Positions 1 to 11,748 of a stretch of DNA of 64,000 bases are shown here, in pieces. Under the pieces are notes generated by a model. That model saw only the letters and a list, made by a program, of their open reading frames with translations. It was not told the origin of the DNA and did not search any database. Numbering within the stretch: position 1 is the first letter of the stretch; every line of letters starts with the position of its first letter. The position numbers and the translations under genes were made by a program. This DNA comes from Diplonema papillatum (lineage: Eukaryota > Euglenozoa > Diplonemea > Diplonemida > Diplonemidae), in assembly GCA_030068145.1 (NCBI GenBank), contig JAPJBO010000033.1, positions 423,501 through 487,500 of the forward strand, in the 5' to 3' direction.

Positions 1-1038
1 GTCGAGCCACTATGCAGTGCTACATTGATGGGCTGTGTGGAACTCCTTACTCCCCTATCTCCGCCAATCCAGCCCATCGGCAACAAAAAGGTCAAGATCC
101 CTGCTTGGGCAAGCCTCCCTGCCGAAGCGTGTCGGGAAGTGGCAGGCATGCTCGGACCGACTGGAAGTATTCGCAACAGTCAGGTGGCCGCTTCTGCCCA
201 GGGTTCCCCGCTCCCCGCTCACGTCGCCATTGTAGAGTGTGTTTCACTGTTGTGAATTTGGCACGACACCACTCACAGTGCGTCTCTCTTGCCACCGTTT
301 CTTCTCATTTTGTAGACGCTTTTCCTCGGCAGCTGTCAATTAGCTCAACAAAAGTCTCAGGGTAAAGGGGCTCGACAGTGCGCACAGTTCCAGTTGGGTG
401 CGCGCTGCTCCTCTCATCCTTTTTCAACGGCGCGGCGGGTATATCAGGGGAGATGATTCCCATCAAGGCTCCCAAAAACCCTGCCCAACTCAGTCCGAGG
501 GGTAGTGCACATCGACCAAACCTCCCCAGTTTTCGATCTCGCAATTTTTCACGCAAACTCCCCAATAAATCACTGTTTTGGACTGAAAAACAACTGAATT
601 CACTTGTAATTCTTACTAGTGCACTTGTAAATTTTACTAGTAAAAGTGTAAAGTTTACTAGTAAATTTACTAGTAAAAGGGTCATTTTACAAGTTTACTA
701 CTGCACGGTGTTGCCGGCAAGCGTCCGCCAAAGTCTAACTGACACGTTCCCTCAGTCAACCACGGTCTCCGGTGAAATCATTTCCGGTGCGCCGGAAATG
801 ATTTCGCAACAGCATTTTCCTCGTTGGACCAACACAAGCTGCCACACCGCCAAGCCCGGTTAGCTTTGAATATATCCGTTTTCTCCTTGGAACCCCTGAA
901 ACTCCTAGGCAGTAGGGGACTGAGCTTCCCTTTGTGTATTGTTGTTGAAGAGGAAACACCTTTCCGGGGTGTTGTCCATAGCTTTCCACGTTCTACTACA
1001 AAACCACCGTTTCCCAACCAAACCCTCAAAAACTACAG
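1..1038 (+). other. Intron upstream of the gene 1 module exon (3' part)
   Basis: Non-coding. From position 1 it matches the 3' part of the next intron (about 7934-8940) almost base for base, with small indels, the largest in the AT-rich block near 600-690. It ends in a polypyrimidine-poor CAG acceptor (AG at 1037-1038) directly before the LamG half-domain. Because the intron continues off the left edge, another exon of gene 1, probably an equivalent module, should lie upstream. It contains a short AT-rich block of repeated TTACTAGTAAA motifs (about 590-690) and a perfect hairpin at 774-805. Confidence 0.75.
774..805. repeat. Perfect 14-bp-arm hairpin in gene 1 intron
   Basis: The arm GAAATCATTTCCGG is followed by a 4-nt loop and its exact reverse complement. 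The same hairpin recurs in the downstream gene 1 intron at 8676-8707. It is absent from the shorter gene 2 introns. No function can be assigned. Confidence 0.85.
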
Positions 1039-4000
1039 GCGACTTCAACACCGCGAAGTCCATTGAGACTGACGGAACGGATGGCGGCAGCGTTTCATAC
1101 GGCACAGGCGTCTACGGACACTCGTTGTTCCTTGACGGCGAGACCGGCGTCCGGCTGCCGGACGACCTGGTTGGAGACAACTACACAGTTGCTTTTTGGG
1201 TCAAAAGACAGAGCACGACGGAGGAGACCACGCTTTGGTACGGGTACAAGGGCAACGATTGGTGCAGATTCCGCGTGAGCGACATCGGCGCGGGAGCCCT
1301 GCGGTGTGGAAGCACCAGCGCGGAACCGACGTTTGAGTTCGCGATCCCCGACTTCCAATTGCCGGTGGCGACGTGGACCCACATTGCATTCACCTTTGAG
1401 GACAACACCGCGACAGTTTCGTTGTTCGTGAACGGTGCCTTTGTGGGGAACATGACGGACATGCCACAGCTGTTTGCAGGCGGGTCAAGCGCTCTGGGCG
1501 TCAACAACACAGAAGCCGATGCTTTCAAGGGCTGGATCGACGAAGTGCTCGTCTTCAACACTGCATTGACCGCGGCAGAGCTCAACGTGTTCCTCTGGCC
1601 GGAAACAGAGAAGCCTGCCGAGAGTGCGCCGACGCACCCGCGCTCCACCGTGTCGCTCCCGTTGAGCACGAATGGCGGCAAGATTGTCGACACGAACGGG
1701 GCCAATGTGAAGCTGTCCTGTGTGACGTGGCCTGGTGGTGAGGATTGGCTCATGGTGCCCCGAGGGCTTGAGTACAACATTATCGACCGAATCATCATTT
1801 TGGTCGGTGACATGGGCTTCAACTGTGTTCGTTTGCCCTTCTCTCTCGAGCTCGTCGACACGAAGCCGGTGCTCCCAGTTGACGGTGACGAGTCGAAGCT
1901 GGCTTGGGAGAAACGGTTCATAGGTGGGAGCGCTATGGACGTGTTCGACGCTGTTGTGCGGGCGCTGACACGGAGGGGCATCTTGGTGATTTTGGAGAAC
2001 CTCGCATCGGCCGCTGGCGAAGAAGGCGGGCTGTGGTACACTGACGCATACCCAGAAGAGAAGTGGATCTCGCTTTGGGAAGAGGTCGTGACTCGGTACG
2101 CGCGTATTCCGGGTGTCATTGGCTGCGGCCTTCGCGGTGGGCTGAGCACAGGGATCATCAACAGTGCCAACGTCGAGCCCACGTGGGGCAGTGGCAACGC
2201 GGACTCGGACTGGCGCCTCGCAGCGATCAAAGCGATCGGCCGTCTGCAGGCTATCCGCGCCGACCTGCTGATGTTCGTTTCGGGCATTGACGGTGGCGAG
2301 AACCTGAAGGATGTCCGTGACCACCCCATAAGCAACGGCGACCTCATGGTGGGCAACAAGGTTGTCTACGAAGCATTCAACTTCCCGTCGTCGAACACCC
2401 CGACGACCTCGTTCGAAGACTTCAGCGCTCGGCTCCTGGAGGACTGGGCGTACATCATGCTCACTGACAACTCTGCGCCGGTGTTCCTCGGAGCGTTTGG
2501 GGCTTCGCACACGGATGCGGGTCTTGACAGCCTCTACTGGCAGTTCCTCTCGCGTTGGTTGTCGGAGAACGAGGTTTCGTGGTCGTGGTCTCATCTGGCT
2601 GGCACGTACAACGGGCGGAACACGAGCCTCATGCCTTACGGAAGTGAGGACCCTACCGGCCTTTTGAACATGACCTACACAGGCCCTGCGGAACCTAGAC
2701 TGGTCCAAGAACTCCAGGCGTTGATGGACAAGACGTACTGGGTCAAGCTGCTTCCGACGCACCCGCGGACGAAAGTTACCTTGCCGTTGAGCACTGAAGG
2801 GACAAAGATTGTAGATGCAAATGGCGACACTGTGAAGCTCTCTTGCGTCACCTGGCCAGGTGCTGAGGGGGCCGAGTTTACCCCGGAGGGGCTGAATTCC
2901 AACTCGATCGACAACATTGTTGCGATGGTTGTCGACTGGGGCTTCAACTGCGTCCGTTTGCCGTTCTCTCTCCAGTCTGTGGAAACAAACCCTCCGATCG
3001 CTGACTTGCTCTTCGAGCCGGGTTTGAAGGGGACAAATGCGTCGAACGCGACGGACGCAGTTATCGACTCGCTGACGCAGAAGGGGCTCATGGTTATCTT
3101 GCAGAACCAGGACGACGAGAGTGGGGCGTGGTATGATGATTCATACGACGAGGAGGCGTGGATTTCGCTTTGGGAGGAAATGCTCACTCGATACGCCAAT
3201 GAGAAGCTCGTCATTGGCTGCGGCCTTCGCAACTCGCTGAGCGCAGCGACTGTGAACGGCATCGCTGTCAATCCGGAGTGGGGCACTGGCGACGAAGCGA
3301 ATGACTGGCGCCTCGCAGCCATCAAAGCGATCGACCGCCTGCACAAAATCCGCAGTGACGTACTGATGTTTGTCTCTGGAATCGAAGGCGCCGTGAACCT
3401 GAAGGGCGTCCGGGACCACCCCATCAGCAACAGTGACGTTTGGATTAACAACAAAGTTGTCTACGAAGCGCACGACCTCGCGACGTCGAGCGCCTCGTTC
3501 GAAGACTTCAGCGCTCGGTTCCTGGAGGACTGGGCATTCATCATGCTCGAAGACAACTCTACGTTCAATGCGCCGGTGTTCCTCGGAGAGTTTGGGATCA
3601 CGCACTCGGACGCGGGTCTTGGCACAGTTTGGTGGCAGTTCATCTCGCGTTGGTTGTCTGAGCACGAGGAGGTTTCGTGGTCGTATTCATCTTTGCCCGG
3701 CACCTTGAACGGGAATGAGAACCCAGAGGGCCTCCTCAACGTGGCCTACAGCGGGCCTGCAAGTCGGAGGCAGATTCGCGACCTCCAGGCGATCATGCCC
3801 AAGACCTACTGGGCTCCGATCCAACAGGGACACGCCCTCATGAAAGCAGCGGTGCCGTTGAGAACTGAGGGAGTGCAGATCGTAGACGCGAACGGCAAGA
3901 AGGTGACGCTGTCGTGCGCCAGCTGGCCGGGTGCCGAGAAGAGCCTGATGACGCCGCAGGGGCTCGAGTACAACACCATCGCCGGCATCGCCAAAATAGT

Positions 4001-7000
4001 TGCCGACTGGGGTTTCACCTGCGTCCGTTTGCCGTTCTCTCTCGAGCTTGTGGACACAAACCCGCTGCTCCCCATTGGTGGGGATGAGTCGAAGTTTGCG
4101 GCGGAGCCAAGCTTCTTGGGGAAGCATGCGTTGGATGTGTTCGATGCCGTAGTGAAGACGCTGACACGCAGGGGCATCATGGTGATTTTGGAGAACCGCC
4201 TGTCGGACGCAGGGTACTGCTGCAGCAATGACAACGGGAACGGGCTGTGGTACACTGAGTCATACCCAGAAGACAGGTGGCTCTCGCTTTGGGAGGACAT
4301 GATGACCCGGTACAAAAGGAACAAGCTCGTCGTTGGCTGCGTCCTCCGCAGTGAGCTGCGCACAGCGACCGTCAACAGTGCCACCGTCGCGCCCACGTGG
4401 GGCAGTGGCAACGCGGACTCGGACTGGCGCCTCGCGGCTATCAAAGCGATCAAGCGCCTGCAGGCTGTCCGCAGCGACCTGCTGATGTTCGTTTCGGGCA
4501 TTGACGGTGGAGAGAACCTGAAGGATGTCCGTGACCACCCCATCACCACCGATGACGCTGATACGCTGGGCAACAGGGTCGTGTACGAAGCGCACAACTT
4601 CCCGTCGTCGAACATCCCGACGACCTCGTTCGAAGACTTCAGCGCGAGGCTCCTGCAGGACTTCGCGTACATCATGCTCGAAGACAACTCTGCGTTCAAT
4701 GCGCCGGTGATCCTCGGAGAGTTTGGGACTGCGCACACGGACGCGGGTCTTGACGACGTATGGTGGGAGTTCCTCTCGCGCTGGTTGTCGGAGAATCAGG
4801 TTTCGTGGTCGTGGTCGCCTCTGGTTGGGACCATGTATGGTAGCTCCGATCGGCCGTACGGCGACGAGGAGCCTAACGGCCTTTTGAACACAACGTACAC
4901 TGGTCCCGCAAGCACGAGGCTGGTCCAAGAACTCCAGGCGTTGATGGACAAGACGTACTGGATCCCGGCTGGCGCGACGCACCCCGACACGACGGTGGCG
5001 ACCCCCCTGAGCGTTGTTGGTTCGAAAGTTATTGACGCGAACGGCAAGCCCGTGAAGCTCTCGTGCGTCAACTGGCCCGGGGCCCAGGAGCATATTTTCG
5101 TGCCGTTGGGTCTTGAGTACAACACAATTGACGGCATCGTAGACCTGATGGTGGAGTGGGGGTTGAACTGCGTCCGCCTGCAGTTCTCTCTCGAGCTGGT
5201 GGACAAGAACCCGGTGCCGCTCGACCACTTGCTTGCCAAGGAGCCCAGTCTTCAAGGGAGGCCGGCACTCGAGACGTACGACGCTGTTGTTGAGAGCTTG
5301 ACAAGGAAAGGAATCATGGTGTTGTTGGACAACCACAATTCGGACGCCGCGTGGTGCTGTGGACGCACAGATGGAAACGGGATGTGGTACACCGAGACCT
5401 ACTCCGAGGATTCCTGGATCTCCCTGTGGGAAGTAATGGTGCGCCGTTTCATGGACAACGACTACGTTATCGGCTGCAGCATGCGTAACGAGCCTCGGTG
5501 GGCCACAGTCTACGGGGAATACATGAAGGTCTCGTGGGGCGACAAGAACCTCAAGACTGACTGGCGCACTGGCGCGTTGAACGCGATCAACAGACTGCAG
5601 ACCGTCGCACCGCATTTCCTCTACTCCATTCCGGGCATCGAGTACTCGAAGGACCTGAAGGATATTCGCGACCACCCGATCCTCGACACCGACGTTTTGA
5701 TTCCGCACAAGAGAATGTACGAAGCGCACTTATACGCTTGGGTTGGCACCGTCGAGTCACCGGAGTTGTTCCTGGAAGACCACACAAGACAGTGGGCGTT
5801 TGTTTTCATGGACGAAGATGCGGACTACGTCGCCCCGATTTTCGTCGGGGAGTTCGGAATGGAGCACATGAACGACAAACTTGTCGAACCCTGGTGGACA
5901 CTGTTGCACCCCTTCATGGCCAAGCACGACATTGGATGGGCGTGGTGGTCCATGTCCGCTACCATGGGTGGCAGTCCAGGTCGTCCTTATGGTGGAGAGG
6001 AAACGTACGGGCTGCCGAACACGACGTGGGATGGACCTGCCAACGAAAGGCTGATTTCCAGTCTCCAGGCACTCATGGACAAGGACTACTGGCCGGAGGT
6101 GAAGCAGATCGTTGTGCCGGACCCGCCGTTGATGCTCACCCCCGCGCCGAACGCGCCGACAACGCCGATCGTGAAACTCACCCCGACGGCTTTTTTTACG
6201 TTTGACGAGACGCTAGACGACTCGGTGAACACAAGCGACGCCGCCCGTTTCATCATGAAGTCGGTGAACGATGAGGATGGAAACCGTCTCTCGTACGACG
6301 CCTACTACAACACGGAAATCCCGGCAACCCCTTCGTACTCCACGGACGCTATATCCGGACACTCGATCTATTGCAACGGTACTGTCGGCATGCGCTTCCG
6401 GCAATTGGTCAGCTCAGACGAGTACTCCTTCGCGCTTTGGCTGAAGCCGCAGAAGAAAGATATCCACTCGCCCGCGGTGTTCTGGGGGAATGCTGACACC
6501 TGGATCAACCTGATGCCACGCTGGTGGTCGCAATACGGCATCCTCTGGAGTCGTGCCGGCTTCAACACAGTGTACGACACCCTTGTCGAAATCCCGATGA
6601 TGGAGTGGACCCATTTCGCGGTTTCCGTGAGAAAGGGGGCCGTGTCAGTAATGCTGAACGGCACGGAGGTTGTCAACGCAATCGGACAAAGAGACATTTT
6701 CACGAACGTGGAACCGAAGTCCTTGTTCACGTTGGGTCTCAACTACTGGGATCTCCCATTCACCGGGTGGTTCGATGACTTCGTGGTTTATGACACTGCG
6801 CTGACGGTGGCTGAGGTGAGGATGTCGCTTATTGAACAGCGTGGCGAGGCCGAAGTGGCCGCATTCTTGCAGTCAGACGGCAACCTGTGCCTGCGAGGCA
6901 CCGTCGGGCGGTATTTGACGGAGAAGAAGGTCCGGCCCGGGCCGCTTTTCGGACAGTCATACGCGTGGGCGTCGAGCAATGAATCGGTCTTTTCGAACAA

Positions 7001-7173
7001 CGGTCTCGCGGCCCCGCCGCAGAGCACCGCCGACCGCCTGCCGGTTGAGCTCACGCTGACGGTCCAGTTCTCGGCAAGCAACTCAATCCACGTGTTCGAA
7101 GACATGTTCGTGATCAGCAACGTGCCCGTCGCGGCGTTCACGTTCGACTGCCAGTCACTCGAGGACATGATAG
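1039..7173 (+). CDS. Gene 1, internal module exon: LamG(C-half)-4xGH5-LamG-aBig-LamG(N-half)
   Basis: This 6,135-nt exon has phase 1 at both ends: AG at 1037-1038 before it, GT at 7174-7175 after it. The open frame extends slightly into both introns. Domain order by position: second half of a LamG (concanavalin-A-like) domain about 1039-1610; GH5 (cellulase family) domains about 1627-2750, 2755-3825, 3830-4970 and 4975-6105; a full LamG about 6190-6830; an Ig-like segment resembling the atrophied bacterial Ig fold (pattern W-x-S-S-x5-S-x2-G) about 6870-7130; then the first strands of a further LamG (VAAFTFDCQSLEDMI). Only GH5 domain 4 has the NEP acid/base motif and GEFG nucleophile motif together with the conserved His residues; domains 1-3 are degenerate. 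The protein is almost identical to gene 2 exon 2, with differences seen mainly near the N-terminus. The likely role is extracellular binding and hydrolysis of a beta-glucan; the substrate is inferred only from the family. Confidence 0.88.
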
Positions 7174-7394
7174 GTCTGCCTTTTAGTTCTTTCTGCGTCT
7201 CGTAGCTTCGCACGACGGCCAAGCTAAAAGCATGAAGGCATGGCGTACCTTGGGGCTTCGGCCCACGTGCTGGGTGGGGTGCATGGCCGCAAAGCTAAGT
7301 TCGGCGAAGCAAACTGGTGCCAGTGGGTGCCGGTCAAGAAAACCCCGGAGCGAGGGAATCGGCTATAACCGAAGACGAAGGAGAACCAAAAAAA

Positions 7395-7470
7395 GGTCCT
7401 CGGCAGGGTTCGAACCGGGGACTTCCAGCCGTGAAGGCTTGCACCGTTCACTCTGCCATCACGGTGTCCA
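7395..7470 (-). ncRNA. tRNA-like sequence, possibly SINE-related or a tRNA pseudogene
   Basis: On the minus strand there is a good A box (TGGCAGAGTGA), an exact B box (GGTTCGAACCC) at normal spacing, and a run of seven T directly after the 3' end, as in RNA polymerase III terminators. The acceptor stem does not pair and the anticodon stem is imperfect, so no anticodon is assigned. A functional tRNA is unlikely. A tRNA-derived SINE head or a decayed tRNA gene fits better. Confidence 0.35.
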
Positions 7471-8675
7471 TTTTTAGGGGCAAAGAAAGCCGCTGACAAA
7501 AATGCTGACCGATACAACCATCTAAGGTGCGCTGTGTCGCCCGCTGGCAGAATGTGTTGAGAGGTGGCCTTTTCGTTGCACCCTCCTAAACCACATATCT
7601 CCGTTGTGCCGTTTTGTAGAATCGATTGCCTCACTAGCGCACTGCTCCGCTGGACCTCCGGAGTTGGTGCAGCGTCTTGCCGTTGATGCTGCTCTGTGGC
7701 GCGTTTAGTCGCTCTCGGAGACTGCGGTTCCTCTGATGCTCGAGGGCCCCCTGTGCAAACCTGCCGATCTCTTCCATCTGCACTAGGCCGGCGGCATCTT
7801 GGGCGCATACGTATTGGAGGCCTGCACCATGGTAGACCGATTCACATCAAAGACGCTTCGTCCGTTCAGCACACTTCCTGCTGCCTCGTCCGGATTTTCA
7901 TGTTTACGAAACCTCATAAATTTTCTGACTAATATGGTCGAGCCACTATGCAGTGCTACATTGATGGGCTGTGTGGAACTCCTTACTCCCCTATCTCCGC
8001 CAATCCAGCCCATCGGCAACAAAAAGGTCAAGATCCCTGCTTGGGCAAGCCTCCCTGCCGAAGCGTGTCGGGAAGTGGCAGGCATGCTCGGACCGACTGG
8101 AAGTATTCGCAACAGTCAGGTGGCCGCTTCTGCCCAGGGTTCCCCGCTCCCCGCTCACGTCGCCATTGTAGAGTGTGTTTCACTGTTGTGAATTTGGCAC
8201 GACACCACTCACAGTGCGTCTCTCTTGCCACCGTTTCTTCTCATTTTGTAGACGCTTTTCCTCGGCAGCTGTCAATTAGCTCAACAAAAGTCTCAGGGTA
8301 AAGGGGCTCGACAGTGCGCACAGTTCCAGTTGGGTGCGCGCTGCTCCTCTCATCCTTTTTCAACGGCGCGGCTGTATATCAGGGGAGATGATTCCCATCA
8401 AGGCTCCCAAAAACCCTGCCCAACTCAGTCCGAGGGGTAGGGCACATCGACCAAACCTCCCCAGTTTTCGATCTCGCAATTTTTCACGCAAACCCCCCAA
8501 TAAACACTGTTTTGGACTGAAAAACAACTGAATTCACTTGTAATTCTTACTAGTGCACTTGTAAATTTTACTAGTAAAAGGGTCATTTTACAAGTTTACT
8601 ACTGCACGGTGTATGCCGGCAAGCGTCCGCCAAAGTCTAACTGACACGTTCCCTCAGTCAACCACGGTCTCCGGT

Positions 8676-8707
8676 GAAATCATTTCCGGTGCGCCGGAAA
8701 TGATTTC
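8676..8707. repeat. Second copy of the 14-bp-arm hairpin
   Basis: Identical to the hairpin at 774-805 and at the corresponding place in the duplicated intron. Confidence 0.85.
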
Positions 8708-8940
8708 GCAACAGCATTTTCCTCGTTGGACCAACACAAGCTGCCACACCGCCAAGCCCGGTTAGCTTTGAATATATCCGTTTTCTCCTTGGAACCCAAT
8801 AAACTCCTAGGCAGTAGGGGACTGAGCTTCCCTTTGTGTATTGTTGTTGAAGAGGAAACACCTTTCCGGGGTGTTGTCCATAGCTTTCCACGTTCTACTA
8901 CAAAACCACCGTTTCCCAACCAAACCCTCAAAAACTACAG

Positions 8941-9515
8941 GCGACTTCAACACCGCGAAGTCCATTGAGACTGACGGAACGGATGGCGGCAGCGTTTCAT
9001 ACGGCACAGGCGTCTACGGACACTCGTTGTTCCTTGACGGCGAGACCGGCGTCCGGCTGCCGGACGACCTGGTTGGGAGCGACAACTACACAGTTGCTTT
9101 TTGGGTCAAAAGACAGAGCACGACGGAGGAGACCACGCTTTGGTACGGGTACAAGGGCAACGATTGGTGCAGATTCCGCGTGAGCGACATCGGCGCGGGA
9201 GCCCTGCGGTGTGGAAGCACCAGCGCGGAACCGACGTTTGAGTTCGCGATCCCCGACTTCCAATTGCCGGTGGCGACGTGGACCCACATTGCATTCACCT
9301 TTGAGGACAACACCGCGACAGTTTCGTTGTTCGTGAACGGTGCCTTTGTGGGGAACATGACGGACATGCCACAGCTGTTTGCAGCCGGGTCAAGCGCTCT
9401 GGGCGTCAACAACACAGAAGCCGATGCTTTCAAGGGCTGGATCGACGAAGTGCTCGTCTTCAACACTGCATTGACCGCGGCAGAGCTCAACGTGTTCCTC
9501 TGGCCGGAATGCTGA
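8941..9515 (+). CDS. Gene 1 terminal exon: LamG C-half, GPI signal lost
   Basis: This exon follows an AG at 8939-8940 and enters in phase 1. It completes the LamG begun at the end of the previous exon; the visible pattern is TGVYGHSLFLDG, then the FWVKR strand and the WTHIAFTFE strand. It then ends in FLWPEC and a TGA stop. The equivalent gene 2 exon continues through TEKPAESAPQ into a hydrophobic GPI-like tail. Here that tail is missing: the sequence jumps into a GC-rich palindrome (9511-9552) that supplies the stop codon. Relative to gene 2 about 390 bp are deleted on the 5' side of that palindrome and about 215 bp on the 3' side. Small differences from other copies include an extra Ser in LVGSDNYTV. 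The exon is probably still expressed, but its product would be released rather than anchored. Confidence 0.8.
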
Positions 9516-9552
9516 ACGGGAGGACCCCCGGGAGGGGCCCTCCCCGTTCAGC
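9511..9552. repeat. GC-rich palindrome at the gene 1 stop codon
   Basis: GCTGAACGGG at the left end pairs with CCCGTTCAGC at the right end around a GGACCCCCGGGAGGGGCCC core. The TGA stop of gene 1 (9513-9515) lies inside the left arm. A close relative lies downstream of gene 2 at 39624-39668. It could act as a termination hairpin or be the end of a mobile element. Confidence 0.75.
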
Positions 9553-9554
9553 TG

Positions 9555-10564
9555 TTTTCAGCCGGGCGCGGCCGTAGAGAAAGTTGAGTGGAGCCAGCAA
9601 GCCCCTGCGGCTCCTTCCCACACACAACAAACCCTCAAACGAATCAAAGCGACGTCGATCCTTTGGACCTTCTTTGAGCTCTTCTTTTTTCCTCTTTTAA
9701 TATCCCCCCTGACACAAATCTCTCCCCATATTTTTTTACATAAGCGCCAGCTTGACAAAGAACCGAAGGGATCCCAAGTGCTGTAACTACGGAACCACGT
9801 GTTGAACGGACGTGAGGTCATGCGGGTCTACCCCAACACGACAAATCACACAAACACAACAGGTCAAAAGACCTGAGTGAAAAAAACTCCACACGGTGGT
9901 GTAAGCGAAGAACAAATCAGATTGTGTTTGTTATTGTAGTTTCCCCATAATGTATTTTTTCCTCCCTTCCATTCGGAGTCAAAGCAGCGTCGAGTATATC
10001 CGATGATGTTGGCATCATGCCATCAAATCAAGGAGCGTAACAGCCAAACCCAACGCCTGTTCCGACGGGCACTTCGTTTTGCGCAGAGCCTGACGAGTCG
10101 CCACAAGGAAACCTCCACAAAGAACCCCCTGTGCGTGTTCCCAAACCCTCTACCCCCCCCGTGCTCCCGAATTCTGGAATGCAACCTTTATTTAATACGA
10201 GCCAATTCACCCGCTGCCCGGTCGAACGTTGTCGAGCCTTGTAGAACGTAATCGAGTTTCGTGGAGCGTAATCTTTGTAAGTTAGAATGCAAAGAATCTG
10301 TAGCGATAATCTGCATCTGCTCTCTTCCGTGACTACATCTTCGAGCGCGCCGTGTCATGTTTCCGGCGCTTGTTACCTTCTGGCTCGTCGGTCTTGGGCG
10401 GTCGTTCCGTGCCACCTTTCTTTCGTCTTGCACCTCTGCCGCCGCGGAGCGCACTTCGACGACGGCGCGTAATCGAGCTCAGGTCGCCTTCAGGGGGGGT
10501 GGGTGCATTGGCTCAGCAAAAAAAAAGTATTGGAAAGGGGGATCGAACAGAAGCTGCCGGGCTG
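9555..10564 (+). repeat. Gene 3'-flank duplication, gene 1 copy, proximal part
   Basis: Nearly identical to 39888-40892 downstream of gene 2, with scattered substitutions and short indels; the largest visible differences are near 10380-10470. No coding region is supported. Together with the module exons it shows that a large segment was duplicated including the 3' flank. Confidence 0.85.
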
Positions 10565-11748
10565 GAGTCAATACCCAAGATAGTACGGTTTTTCTTAGAG
10601 TTGATCAAGATAGTACATGTTTCCTTAGAGTTACCCATTATAGTACATACCTCTTAGAGTTGATCAAGATAGTACATGTTTCCTTAGAGTTGCCCATTAT
10701 AGTACATCCCAAGATAGTACGGTTTTTCTTAGAGGTGATCAAGATAGTACATGTTTCCTTAGAGTTGATCAAGATAGTACATCTTTCCTTAGAGTTGATC
10801 AAGATAGTACATCTTTCCTTAGAGTTGATCAAGATAGTACATGAGTTGATCCATGTAGAGTTGTCCATGATAGTACGTTTTGCTCTGGTACGGTCTCTTA
10901 TCCTGTTCTGTTCTGTCCTGTGGGGCGGAACGAAGCCCGGGCAAAACGAGGCTGGGATAAGGTCCAAAACAGTACGTTTCCCGAGTTTGTGCCCAAAACA
11001 GCACCTTTTCCTGTTTGTGCCCAAAAGAGTACTTTGTTCTAACTTGAGTGCGGGTCCAAGTTTTGAGTCCAAGTTGTGTCCAAGTTTCTGCAGAACCAGG
11101 TTCGGTTAGCAAATCCAGACTCTCATCGAATCAAGGACCAAAATGGCAAGGTTTGCTGCCATGCCGATCAAAAACTGAAACACAACAGGCATCAATTCCC
11201 CTCAGCCGGGTTTTCCTCGCGTGCAGCACGGTGCACCGCGTTTGAGACCCAAGTTTGGGACCCAAGTTTGGGACCCAAGTTTGGGACCCAAGTTTGGGAC
11301 CCAAGTTTGGGACCCAAGTTTGGGACCCAAGTTTGGGACCCAAGTTTGGGACCCAAGTTTGGGACCCAAGTTTGGGACCCAAGTTTGGGACCCAAGTTTG
11401 GAACTCAAGTTTTGGGCACAAACTCAGGTCCGAGTCAGGAAACCGTACTCTTTTGGTATTTCACCCAACCAGCAGCCCGTGCCTGGGCCACGGCTGGGGA
11501 AAGGGGGGTCTCTAAAAAAAACGAAGAAAAAGCAAAAACTACGGTTTCTGTGCATTTTTCTTGCATTTCAGGGGGCCTTCCAGGAGTTTCAAGTGTGTGT
11601 ACTATAATGGGCAACTCTAAGGAAACATGTACTATAATGGGCAACTCTAAGGAAACATGTACTATCTTGGGTAACTCTAAGAGGTATGTACTATAATGGG
11701 TAACTCTAAGAAAGTGTGTACTATAATGGGAAATGACCCGCCGGGCTG
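10556..11748. mobile_element. Foldback/MULE-like non-autonomous element with 9-bp target duplication
   Basis: The element proper is 10565-11739 (1,175 bp), flanked by the direct repeat GCCGGGCTG at 10556-10564 and 11740-11748. The equivalent site in the gene 2 flank (40884-40892) has a single GCCGGGCTG and no insert, which is a natural empty site. The ends GAGTCAATACCCAAGATAGT and, inverted, GGGTCATTTCCCATTATAGT match at most positions. The left arm (about 10580-10870) is a tandem array of about 30-bp units containing AGATAGTACAT; the right arm (about 11595-11735) carries related units inverted. An inner inverted region includes the GTTTGTGCCCAAAAC motif. No transposase is encoded. A 9-bp duplication is typical of Mutator-like elements, so mobilisation by a MULE is inferred. 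Confidence 0.85.
11247..11401. repeat. 13-bp tandem array (about 12 copies)
   Basis: The unit ACCCAAGTTTGGG is repeated without interruption inside the foldback element. The unit is itself nearly palindromic (CCCAAGTTTGGG). Open frames across it read as a 13-residue repeat only because 39 nt is three units, and they are not genes. Confidence 0.95.

Larger units (their letters stand above)
7174..8940 (+). other. Gene 1 intron (1,767 nt, GT-AG)
   Basis: The first about 55 nt and the last about 80 nt match the gene 2 introns (434 and 437 nt). The middle about 1.6 kb is unrelated to them, so this intron was expanded, or the gene 2 introns were replaced internally. Splicing joins ...ATA G|GC GAC, which completes a LamG domain in frame. 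Contents: a tRNA-like sequence on the minus strand (7395-7470), the AT-rich TTACTAGTAAA block (about 8540-8600) and the hairpin at 8676-8707. No coding sequence is supported. Confidence 0.8.

Noticed and set aside
939..1038. Extension of the gene 1 protein upstream to 939
   Set aside because: This part is intron: the AG at 1037-1038 joins precisely to the LamG half at the end of a preceding module, and the same intron recurs at 8841-8940.
4260..5729. Minus-strand frames of up to 489 codons opposite the GH5 domains (also at 28756-30225 and 35325-36794)
   Set aside because: They recur only because the module is duplicated; no domain, and the plus frame is clearly GH5.
7395..7470. A functional tRNA gene
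   Set aside because: The acceptor stem does not pair and the anticodon loop cannot be placed; kept only as tRNA-like.
11255..11515. Repeat protein of KFGTQVWDPSLGP units
   Set aside because: Produced by a 13-bp tandem repeat read in any frame inside a mobile element.
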